A program made the translations under genes and the position numbers. 64,000 nucleotides of DNA from Sphingomonas sp. Leaf343 (GTDB lineage: Bacteria > Pseudomonadota > Alphaproteobacteria > Sphingomonadales > Sphingomonadaceae). The stretch is taken from assembly GCF_001423765.1 (NCBI RefSeq), contig NZ_LMPG01000014.1, positions 124,001 to 188,000 of the forward strand, in the 5' to 3' direction. Below, piece by piece: positions 7,713 through 14,493 of this stretch. Positions within the stretch are counted from its first letter, which is position 1. Every line of letters starts with the position of its first letter. The notes under the pieces were generated by a model. The model did not search any database, had not been told where the DNA came from, and saw only the letters and a list, made by a program, of their open reading frames with translations.

Positions 7713-8737
7713 GCCTGCGCCTCCGCCGCGGCGGTCAGGCGGTCGAGCGCGTCGCCAAGCTCCACCTCCGTCGTATACCGCCCCCAGCCGAGCCGGATCG
7801 ACGAGCGCGCCTCCGCATCCGTCAGCCCGATCGCGCGCAGGACATGGCTGGGGCGACCCGATCCGCTGGCGCAGGCCGAGCCGGCGGAAAAGGCGATATC
7901 GCGAAAGTCGCTCATCAAGCGCGCGACGTCGAGCCGCGGTCGGCGGACGTTGAGGTTGCCGCGGTAGCGCTGCTCGGTCGAACCGTTGATCGTCCACCCC
8001 TCCAGCCGATCGGTGGCGAGCGACCAGAGGCGTTCGACATGCGCGGCGTCCTGCACGGCGCGGTCGCGCATCAGGCGGGCGGCCGTGCCGAAGCCCGCGC
8101 ACAGGGCGGGCGAGAGCGTGCCCGAACGGCCGCCCTCCTGATCGCCGCCGTGGAGCAGCGGTTCGAGGTGGACGCCGTCACGAATCCAAAGCGCGCCGAT
8201 CCCCTTTGGCCCATGAATCTTGTGCGCGGAGACGGCGACGAGATCGACATTGCCGGGAATCGGCACGCGGCCATAGCCCTGCACCGCATCGCACAGCAGC
8301 GGTGCGCCGCGCATCTCGCCCAGCGACTGGATCGTGCCGATCTCGTTGTTGACGAGCATCGCCGCGACGAGGCCATCGTTCGCTGGCGGCGGCTGGACGC
8401 GACCGTCCCCGTCGACCGGCAGGATCGTCGCGCCGCCGACCGCCGCGACGGTATCGAGCACGGCCGCATGTTCGGTCGCAATCGTCGTGACCGGCCGGCG
8501 GCTGCCCTTGATCGCCCAGTTCAGCGCCTCGGTCGCGCCGCTGGTGAAGACGACACGTCCCCCCGGCGGCAGCAACGTGGCGATCTCCGCGCGGGCGACT
8601 TCGACGGCGGCCCTGGCGGCGCGGCCGGGGCGGTGTGCGGAATGGGGATTGGCGTGCTGGTCGCGCAGCCACGGCAGCATCGCCTCGAACGCCTCGGGCG
8701 CGAGCGGGGTCGTCGCCTGATAATCGAGGTAGATCAT
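7709..8737 (-). CDS. Cysteine desulfurase, NifS/IscS-like (second copy)
   Basis: A 342-residue PLP enzyme that takes sulfur from cysteine as a persulfide, releasing alanine. The PLP-binding lysine lies in SAHKIHGPKG (about residue 180). The persulfide cysteine lies in SAGSACASGSGRPSHVL near the C terminus. The N terminus MIYLDYQATTP is the family signature. The start ATG at 8737 overlaps the stop of a paralogous cysteine desulfurase (ATGA), and its own stop overlaps the ferredoxin start. Two complete desulfurases in series in one operon suggest either specialised acceptors or a functional pair. Confidence 0.93.
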   Translation of the reverse strand: MIYLDYQATTPLAPEAFEAMLPWLRDQHANPHSAHRPGRAARAAVEVARAEIATLLPPGGRVVFTSGATEALNWAIKGSRRPVTTIATEHAAVLDTVAAVGGATILPVDGDGRVQPPPANDGLVAAMLVNNEIGTIQSLGEMRGAPLLCDAVQGYGRVPIPGNVDLVAVSAHKIHGPKGIGALWIRDGVHLEPLLHGGDQEGGRSGTLSPALCAGFGTAARLMRDRAVQDAAHVERLWSLATDRLEGWTINGSTEQRYRGNLNVRRPRLDVARLMSDFRDIAFSAGSACASGSGRPSHVLRAIGLTDAEARSSIRLGWGRYTTEVELGDALDRLTAAAEAQA

Positions 8738-9786
8738 GCCGCGAAACTGCGCGTGGCGCGGGCGACATTGCGCCATGCGGCGATGAAGGCGTCGACCTCC
8801 GCCGCCGTCGTGGTGCGGCCGAAGCTGACGCGGATGACCTCGCGACCGGCCTCCTCGGAGTAGCCCAGCGCGGCGAGGACGTGGCTGGGCTTCATGCTGC
8901 CCGACGAACAGGCGCTGCCGGCGGACACCGCGAACCCTGCGAGATCGAGGCGGATCAGCTGCGCGGCGGAGGCCACCCCCGGCAGCCGGTACGATCCGAT
9001 CGCGGGGTGGCGCGCTGCCGCGGCGGCGACGACGTCTCCGCCCGAGCGCAGGATCGCATCGTCGAGCCGGGTGCGAAGCGCGGCCATCGCGCTCACGTCC
9101 TCCGCTTCGGCCAGCGCCGCGGCCCAGCCGATCGCGGCAGGCACGTTCTCCGTTCCCGGCCGATAGCCCCGCTCCTGCCCGCCGGTCGGCATCAACCTGC
9201 CGAGATCGCGGACCAGCAGCGCGCCGATACCGGGGGGGCCGCCCCGCTTGTGGGCGGAAACGGCGATGAAATCGGCCTTCGCGATATCCGCGTCGACGCC
9301 CGCGGGCATTTGCGCGGCGTCGACCAGCAGCAGGCCGCCGGCGTCGTGAAGTGCGTCGGCGATGGCGGCGATCGGCTGGCGAACGCCGGTTTCGCTGTTC
9401 GCCCACTGCACGCAGGTCAGCGTGTCGGCCGCGACGGGGATGTCCGCAAGCTGGCCGTTCGCATCGACGCGCAGCACCTCCGCATCGGCAGCGGCGCGAA
9501 AGACGGCGTCGTGTTCGACCGCGGTGATGCGGCGATGCGCGCCCTGCGTGCGGGTCAACGCCAGCGCCAGCGCCTCGCTCGCGCCGCTGGTCAGGATCAC
9601 CTCCCCCGTCCAGCCATAGGCGGCGGCGATGCGGCGGCGCGCATCCTCCAGCGCGGCACGCGCGGCGCGACCTTCCGCATGGGGCGACGACGGGTTGGCC
9701 CAGATCGCCGCCGCCTCCGCCATCGCGGCACGCGCGGCGGGGGTCATCGGCGTGGTCGCGGCATGGTCGAGATAGATGCGGGGCAA
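8734..9786 (-). CDS. Cysteine desulfurase, NifS/IscS-like (first copy)
   Basis: A 350-residue class V PLP enzyme. It has the N-terminal MPRIYLDHAATTP signature, the PLP lysine in SAHKRGGPPG and the catalytic cysteine loop SAGSACSSGSMKPSHVL, so it should be active. It is the first gene of the unit desulfurase-desulfurase-ferredoxin, all joined by ATGA overlaps. A divergent alpha/beta hydrolase gene starts 99 bases away, so promoters for both directions must lie in 9787-9885. Confidence 0.93.
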   Translation of the reverse strand: MPRIYLDHAATTPMTPAARAAMAEAAAIWANPSSPHAEGRAARAALEDARRRIAAAYGWTGEVILTSGASEALALALTRTQGAHRRITAVEHDAVFRAAADAEVLRVDANGQLADIPVAADTLTCVQWANSETGVRQPIAAIADALHDAGGLLLVDAAQMPAGVDADIAKADFIAVSAHKRGGPPGIGALLVRDLGRLMPTGGQERGYRPGTENVPAAIGWAAALAEAEDVSAMAALRTRLDDAILRSGGDVVAAAAARHPAIGSYRLPGVASAAQLIRLDLAGFAVSAGSACSSGSMKPSHVLAALGYSEEAGREVIRVSFGRTTTAAEVDAFIAAWRNVARATRSFAA

Positions 9787-9885
9787 GCGGGTGGGCCGTT
9801 TCGTTTGCGAAAGAAGGGACGGTGCCTATATAGCGCGCCAGTTTCCGCGCTCCACCTCGGTCGCGCTTTCCCGGACGAGTCTCTT

Positions 9886-10542
9886 ATGCCCGAAGTCATT
9901 TTTCCTGGTCCCGAAGGCCGTCTCGAAGGGCGCTTCGCCCCCGCACCACGTCCTCGCGCCCCGGTGGCGATGATCCTGCACCCGCATCCCAGCGCAGGCG
10001 GGACGATGAACAACCGGATCGTGCAGGAACTCTACAAGACGTTCCAGCGCCGCGGGTTTGCGACGTTGCGCTTCAACTTCCGCGGCGTCGGCAAGAGCCA
10101 GGGGACGTTCGACAACGGCATCGGCGAACTGTCCGACGCGGCGTCGGCGCTCGACTGGGTGCAGAGCTTCCACCCGGAGGCGTCGCAGACCTGGGTCGCG
10201 GGCACCGGCTTCGGGGCGTGGATCGGCATGCAGCTGCTGATGCGGAGACCTGAGATCCGCGGCTTCATCTCGATCGCGCCCCCCGCGAACATGTTCGACT
10301 TCACCTTCCTGGCTCCCTGCCCTTCGTCGGGCATCATCATCCAGGGCGAGGCGGACGAGGTGGTGACGCCCGGCGCCGTCCAGAAGCTGGTCGACAAGCT
10401 GCGCACGCAGAAGCACATCACCATCCATCACGACACGATCCCGAAGGCGAACCACTTCTTCGAGCATGAAATGCCACAGCTGATGGGCTCGGTGGACAAG
10501 TATCTGGACATGCGCCTCGACCCGAAGTCGCCGATCAAGTGA
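9886..10542 (+). CDS. Alpha/beta hydrolase (dienelactone hydrolase-like)
   Basis: A 218-residue cytoplasmic alpha/beta-hydrolase-fold protein widely conserved in alphaproteobacteria. The HPHPSAGGTMNN segment and the FNFRGVGKSQGTFDNGIGE oxyanion-type region are typical of the family. The usual nucleophile elbow is GTGFGAW here, so the expected Ser is replaced by Phe in G-x-G-F-G. A C-terminal His (KANHFFEH) is present. With the nucleophile missing it may be non-hydrolytic. The start ATG lies close to the family N terminus (MPEVIFPGPEGRLEGR). It is divergent from the cysteine desulfurase operon and may be linked to iron-sulfur metabolism only by location. Confidence 0.85.
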   Translation: MPEVIFPGPEGRLEGRFAPAPRPRAPVAMILHPHPSAGGTMNNRIVQELYKTFQRRGFATLRFNFRGVGKSQGTFDNGIGELSDAASALDWVQSFHPEASQTWVAGTGFGAWIGMQLLMRRPEIRGFISIAPPANMFDFTFLAPCPSSGIIIQGEADEVVTPGAVQKLVDKLRTQKHITIHHDTIPKANHFFEHEMPQLMGSVDKYLDMRLDPKSPIK

Positions 10543-10591
10543 GGCGCGCCGCAGCGGCATAGCGAGCTATGCCGCGCCCCGGCGGCGCGCC
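10543..10591. repeat. Long two-part inverted repeat after the hydrolase gene
   Basis: Right after the stop codon, GGCGCGCCGC (10543-10552) pairs with GCGGCGCGCC (10582-10591). Inside it, GCGGCATAG (10554-10562) pairs with CTATGCCGC (10567-10575). The structure has no T-run on either side, so a standard intrinsic terminator is not supported. The rest of the 162-base convergent gap contains two more paired elements: GCGGGC/GCCCGC at 10623-10637 and GTCCGACG (10613-10620) with CGTCGGAC (10676-10683). Confidence 0.7.
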
Positions 10592-10704
10592 CGGCCGGCG
10601 GCGCCTCGCGCCGTCCGACGACGCGGGCTTCGCCCGCGGCGGGCCTGCCTTGCAACAGCGCGGCGGCATGGCTGGCGTCGGACACAGCCGGACGGGAGCC
10701 GCCC

Positions 10705-10884
10705 TCACATCGTCCAGATCAGCACGTTTCCCAGTAGCACCGCCGCCATCACGAGCATCAGCGTACCCTTGAAATAGTTGCGCTGGCGGACGATCAGCAC
10801 GGCTCCGCCCGCGATGCAGGCGAAGCAGCCGAGCATCGCAATGGCGGGGGCGGCGGAGGCTATCGCGGCGAGCGGGCCGGTCAT
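10705..10884 (-). CDS. Small two-helix membrane protein, hypothetical
   Basis: A 59-residue protein with two hydrophobic segments (about residues 9-31 and 40-57) separated by the basic turn RQRNYFKG, so it is predicted to be an inner-membrane hairpin. Its ATG at 10884 overlaps the stop of the dehydratase-like gene in an ATGA arrangement, which supports it as a real gene. No family is recognised; a function is not assigned. Confidence 0.72.
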   Translation of the reverse strand: MTGPLAAIASAAPAIAMLGCFACIAGGAVLIVRQRNYFKGTLMLVMAAVLLGNVLIWTM

Positions 10885-11843
10885 GCGGCCAGCACCCCCG
10901 CATAGGCCGCGAGATCGACATTGCCACCGGACAGGATCGCCAGCGTTCCCGCGACCGGCTGCACCTCGCCGGACATCAGCGCCGCCAGCGCGACCGCGCC
11001 GCCCGGCTCCACCACCAGTCGCAGGCGCTCGGCGGCCCAGCGTTGCGCGGCGGCGATCTCCGTTTCCGATACGGTGACACCCTCCGCGCCCCGGCGCGAC
11101 AGCACGTCGAAGGTCAGCGGCGAGACGCGCGGGGTCTGGAGCGAATCGCACGCGGTGGGCGGTGGGTTGGGACCGACCGGCTCGATCCACCCCGCCTCCA
11201 GACTGCGGCGCATATCGTCCCAGCCCTCCGGCTCGACCACGGTGATCCGCGCGTCCGGCAGCGCGAGGGCGATGCCCGCGGCGAGACCGCCGCCACCGCA
11301 CGGGATGACGACCTGCGCCGGTTCCGGCAGGCCCCGCGCCACCATCTGCCTCGCCGCTTCCAGACCGCAGCTCCCCTGCCCTTCGATGATCCATGGGTCG
11401 TCGAAGCTGGGAACGAGCGTCGCGCCGCGCGCTTCCGCCAGTTGCGCGGCGATCTGCTCCCGGCTTTGCGTCGCACGGTCATAGTCGACCACCTCCGCGC
11501 CGAGAGCCAGCGTGCCGTCGCGCTTGGAGCGCGGCGCGTCCGCAGGCATTACGATCGTCGCGGCGATGCCCAGTTTTTTCGCCGCCCAGGCAATTCCTTG
11601 CGCGTGGTTCCCGGACGAAAAGGCGACGACTCCGCGGCGTCGCGCGGCTTCGTCCAGTGCGGTCAACCGGTGCCACGCACCGCGCAGTTTGAACGCGCCC
11701 ATGGGTTGCAGCGACTCGGCCTTCAGCGCGACGGATACACCTCTGATCTCGATGATATAGATGGGTGTGGCCGGGATCACCTGAGCGACCTTCGCCGCGG
11801 CGTCGCGAACGCCGGCGCGTGTCGGTTGTCGCAAAATTGTCAC
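10881..11843 (-). CDS. Serine/threonine dehydratase-like PLP enzyme
   Basis: A 320-residue fold-type II PLP enzyme of the threonine/serine dehydratase or racemase group. The PLP lysine is in GAFKLRGA (about residue 53), the SSGNHAQG loop binds the substrate carboxylate, and the phosphate-binding Gly loop is PCGGGGLAAG. No C-terminal ACT regulatory domain is present, so it resembles catabolic dehydratases or serine racemase; the sequence alone does not decide the substrate. It is divergent from the ornithine decarboxylase gene and is translationally coupled to the small membrane protein downstream. Confidence 0.87.
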   Translation of the reverse strand: MTILRQPTRAGVRDAAAKVAQVIPATPIYIIEIRGVSVALKAESLQPMGAFKLRGAWHRLTALDEAARRRGVVAFSSGNHAQGIAWAAKKLGIAATIVMPADAPRSKRDGTLALGAEVVDYDRATQSREQIAAQLAEARGATLVPSFDDPWIIEGQGSCGLEAARQMVARGLPEPAQVVIPCGGGGLAAGIALALPDARITVVEPEGWDDMRRSLEAGWIEPVGPNPPPTACDSLQTPRVSPLTFDVLSRRGAEGVTVSETEIAAAQRWAAERLRLVVEPGGAVALAALMSGEVQPVAGTLAILSGGNVDLAAYAGVLAA

Positions 11844-11874
11844 CTTTTGCCGGTTCCTTTATCAAGTCGCTTTA

Positions 11875-11918
11875 CATGGGGGCCGCGCGACCATAAATCG
11901 CGCTTCCGCTGCCCCATG
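11875..11918 (+). promoter_or_regulatory. Structured leader upstream of ornithine decarboxylase
   Basis: In the 140-base gap before the decarboxylase start, CATGGGG (11875-11881) pairs with CCCCATG (11912-11918), enclosing GCGCGA (11885-11890) paired with TCGCGC (11898-11903). The two-tier helix lies 50-100 bases ahead of the start codon in the sense direction. Alphaproteobacteria are known to carry a conserved speF RNA motif in leaders of ornithine decarboxylase genes; location fits, but I could not confirm the consensus. It may instead be part of the divergent promoter region. Confidence 0.45.
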
Positions 11919-11969
11919 GGACTTCCAACCGCAAGGCAGTGTTTTTCGAACCGTAGCCGTCAGGCACTT

Positions 11970-11975
11970 GGAGGT
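11970..11975 (+). promoter_or_regulatory. Strong ribosome-binding site that fixes a TTG start
   Basis: GGAGGT lies exactly 8 bases before TTG at 11984. No ATG or GTG at a suitable distance follows, so this site decides the unusual start of the decarboxylase gene. Confidence 0.8.
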
Positions 11976-11983
11976 CCCTTGAA

Positions 11984-13216
11984 TTGCACAAGCATCATAG
12001 CGCGCTGGGGCTAGCGAAAGCCCATTCGACCGTCCTCCCCGTCGTTCGTGGAGGCATCGACATCGCCAGGCGGAAACCGGTGGAGCCGGTGACGCTGACT
12101 CGTCCCCACGCCGCTGCGCGGGCCGCCCGGTTCTTCGTCGAGAAGTTCCAGGGCCGGTCCATGTATGCGGTGAAGGCGAATCCGTCGCCCGATCTGATCC
12201 GGATCCTGTGGGACAACGGCATCACCCATTACGACACGGCGTCGATCGCCGAGGTGCGTCTGGTGAAGTCGGTGGCTCCGGAGGCGACCTGCTGTTTCAT
12301 GCACCCGGTCAAGCCGGAAGAGGCGATCGCCGAAGCATACTTCACACACGGCGTCCGCACCTTCTCCCTAGACAGCATGGAAGAGCTGGCGAAAATCATG
12401 CGTGCCACGCGCAACGCGTCCGATCTGACGCTGTGCGTCCGGCTGCGCGTGTCGTCCGAACATTCGAAGCTGTCGCTGGCATCGAAGTTCGGCGTCGGTC
12501 CCGGCGAGTCGAAGGAACTGTTGTTCGCGGCCCGCCAGGCGGCGGACGCGCTGGGTATCTGCTTCCATGTCGGCAGCCAGGCAATGACGCCGGAAGCCTA
12601 TGCGGCGGCGATGGAGCGCGTTCGTGCGGCGATCGTGGAAGCGGCGGTGACGGTCGACGTCATCGACGTGGGTGGCGGGTTTCCGTCATCCTATCCGGGC
12701 ATGGAGCCGCCGCCGCTGGAGCGTTTCTTCGAGACGATCCACCGCGCGTTCGAATCGCTGCCGATCAGCTATTCGGCGGAATTGTGGGCGGAGCCGGGCC
12801 GGGCGCTGTGTGCGGAATATTCCTCGGTCGTGGTGCGCGTCGAGCGTCGCCGCGGCAACGAGCTGTACATCAACGACGGCGCATATGGCGCGCTGTTCGA
12901 TGCCGCGCATCTCGGCTGGCAATTTCCGACGATGCTGCTGCGGGAGCCGGAATCGACGGTGCGGGATCATCCCTTCTCGTTCTATGGACCGACCTGCGAC
13001 GACATGGACCATATGGCGGGACCATTCCTGCTGCCGGCCGATGTCAATGCGGGCGACTATATCGAGATCGGAATGCTCGGTGCGTACGGTGCGGCAATGC
13101 GCACCGCCTTCAACGGCTTCGGCTGCGAGGAGACGGTGATCGTCGACGACGAGCCGATGGTGTCGCTCTACGTTCCCGCCGAGATCGAGATGACGTCGAA
13201 CGTCGTCAAGCTGTAA
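11984..13216 (+). CDS. Type III PLP-dependent ornithine/lysine decarboxylase
   Basis: Decarboxylates ornithine (possibly lysine) to putrescine (cadaverine). The protein is 410 residues with an alanine-racemase-like barrel. The PLP lysine is Lys64 in YAVKANPSPD, the Gly-rich phosphate loop is DVGGGFPSSYPG (about residue 224), and the active-site Cys is in YGPTCDDMDH. This is the fold-type III family common in alphaproteobacteria. It starts with TTG, justified by a GGAGGT site 8 bases upstream. It precedes a deoxyhypusine-synthase-like gene by 118 bases; together they suggest a putrescine-to-homospermidine route, matching the major polyamine of Sphingomonas. Confidence 0.92.
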   Translation: MHKHHSALGLAKAHSTVLPVVRGGIDIARRKPVEPVTLTRPHAAARAARFFVEKFQGRSMYAVKANPSPDLIRILWDNGITHYDTASIAEVRLVKSVAPEATCCFMHPVKPEEAIAEAYFTHGVRTFSLDSMEELAKIMRATRNASDLTLCVRLRVSSEHSKLSLASKFGVGPGESKELLFAARQAADALGICFHVGSQAMTPEAYAAAMERVRAAIVEAAVTVDVIDVGGGFPSSYPGMEPPPLERFFETIHRAFESLPISYSAELWAEPGRALCAEYSSVVVRVERRRGNELYINDGAYGALFDAAHLGWQFPTMLLREPESTVRDHPFSFYGPTCDDMDHMAGPFLLPADVNAGDYIEIGMLGAYGAAMRTAFNGFGCEETVIVDDEPMVSLYVPAEIEMTSNVVKL

Positions 13217-13236
13217 CGGCTTACCTATATCGCAGT

Positions 13237-13276
13237 GCTGCCCCCCTTCGCGCCAGCGCGCGGAGGGGGCGGCTTT
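13237..13276 (+). terminator. Hairpin between the decarboxylase and the deoxyhypusine-synthase-like gene
   Basis: A near-perfect GC-rich stem runs from GCTGCCCCCC (from 13237) to GGGGGCGGC (to 13273), capped by the CAGC loop around 13253 and followed by TTT. The T-run is short, so it may be a partial terminator or an mRNA stabiliser that sets different levels for the two genes. There is no promoter evidence between them. Confidence 0.45.
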
Positions 13277-13334
13277 GGGTTTCCGCGTCCCCATTTTCGA
13301 ACGACGACGGGTTCTGGATAGCCAAGGGCGAACC

Positions 13335-14414
13335 ATGACCGACTCCCTGACCAAGACCGCCGCGGCGAACGCGCCGATCAACGACACGCGCAAGGCCGAG
13401 CTTCTGTCGAAGCAGGTCAAGCATATCGACATCACCAGCTTCGACGCGCGCCCGATCGTCGACGCGATGGCGGACATGAGCTTCACCAGCCGCGACCTGG
13501 GTCGCGCGACGAAGATCTACAATGACATGCTGGCAGACAAGGACTGCACGGTCTGCCTCGTCATCGCAGGGTCGACCTCCGCCGGCGGATGCATGGACCT
13601 CTATGCGGAGCTGGTCCGGAACAACATGGTCGACTGCATCGTCGCCACCGGCGCGACCATCGTCGACATGGATTTCTTCGAAGGGCTTGGCCACAAGCAC
13701 TATCAGGCGCTGGAAATCCCCGACGACGACACGCTGCGGTCGCTGTATATCGATCGCATCTACGACACGTATATCGACGAGGAGGCGCTCCAGAATGTCG
13801 ACCACACGATCTTCGAGATCGCGGAGTCGTTGGAGCCCAAGGCGTATTCGAGCCGTGCGTTCATCCGCGAGATGGGCAAGTACCTCGTCGAGCACGGCAA
13901 GAAGGACAACAGCCTCGTCAAGCTCGCGTATGAGCATGACGTGCCGATTTTCTGCCCGGCGTTCGTGGACTCCTCGGCGGGCTTCGGCCTCGTGAAACAT
14001 CAGGTCGACCGCGCCAAGGCGGGCAAGCCGTACCTGCTGCTCGATGCGATCGCAGACTTCCGCGAGCTGACGCAGATCAAGATCGAGGCCGGCACCACCG
14101 GCCTGCTGATGATCGGCGGCGGCGTGCCGAAGAACTTCATCCAGGACACGGTCGTCTGCGCCGAGATCCTGGGTCATGAGGACGTCGCGGTGCACAAATA
14201 CGCGGTGCAGATCACCGTCGCCGACGTGCGCGACGGTGCCTGTTCCTCCTCGACGCTGCAGGAAGCGGCAAGCTGGGGCAAGGTGAACACGGGCATCGAG
14301 CAGATGGTCTTCGCGGAGGCCGGTTCGGTGATGCCGCTACTGGCGTCGGATGCCTATCACCGCGGGCACTGGAAGAATCGTGCCAAGCGGGGTTGGGCGA
14401 GGCTGTTCGCCTGA
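13335..14414 (+). CDS. Deoxyhypusine synthase-like protein (probable polyamine synthase)
   Basis: A 359-residue homologue of deoxyhypusine synthase. Bacteria lack eIF5A, so homologues are thought to make homospermidine or related polyamines from putrescine with NAD. Family blocks seen include the NAD-binding AGSTSAGG (about residue 79), GGGVPKNF (261-268) and the segment FAEAGSVMPLL (326-336). From my memory of the human enzyme (PVKVYADASLVFPLL), the lysine that carries the aminobutyl group aligns with Met324 here, so the mechanism may differ. It follows the ornithine decarboxylase gene and ends just before a terminator. An AAGGG site precedes the ATG. Confidence 0.85.
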   Translation: MTDSLTKTAAANAPINDTRKAELLSKQVKHIDITSFDARPIVDAMADMSFTSRDLGRATKIYNDMLADKDCTVCLVIAGSTSAGGCMDLYAELVRNNMVDCIVATGATIVDMDFFEGLGHKHYQALEIPDDDTLRSLYIDRIYDTYIDEEALQNVDHTIFEIAESLEPKAYSSRAFIREMGKYLVEHGKKDNSLVKLAYEHDVPIFCPAFVDSSAGFGLVKHQVDRAKAGKPYLLLDAIADFRELTQIKIEAGTTGLLMIGGGVPKNFIQDTVVCAEILGHEDVAVHKYAVQITVADVRDGACSSSTLQEAASWGKVNTGIEQMVFAEAGSVMPLLASDAYHRGHWKNRAKRGWARLFA

Positions 14415-14439
14415 TCTTTTAGGACCGGGTTTGAAGGAG

Positions 14440-14470
14440 CCTCCTCCGGGTGACCGGGGGAGGTTTTCTT
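14440..14470 (+). terminator. Rho-independent terminator of the polyamine operon
   Basis: A 10-bp stem (CCTCCTCCGG against CCGGGGGAGG, one G-T pair, GTGA loop) is followed directly by TTTTCTT. It lies 26 bases after the deoxyhypusine-synthase-like stop. On the minus strand there is no T-run, so it works in one direction only. Confidence 0.85.
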
Positions 14471-14493
14471 GATGCGCCGAACGAACGTCTCGA

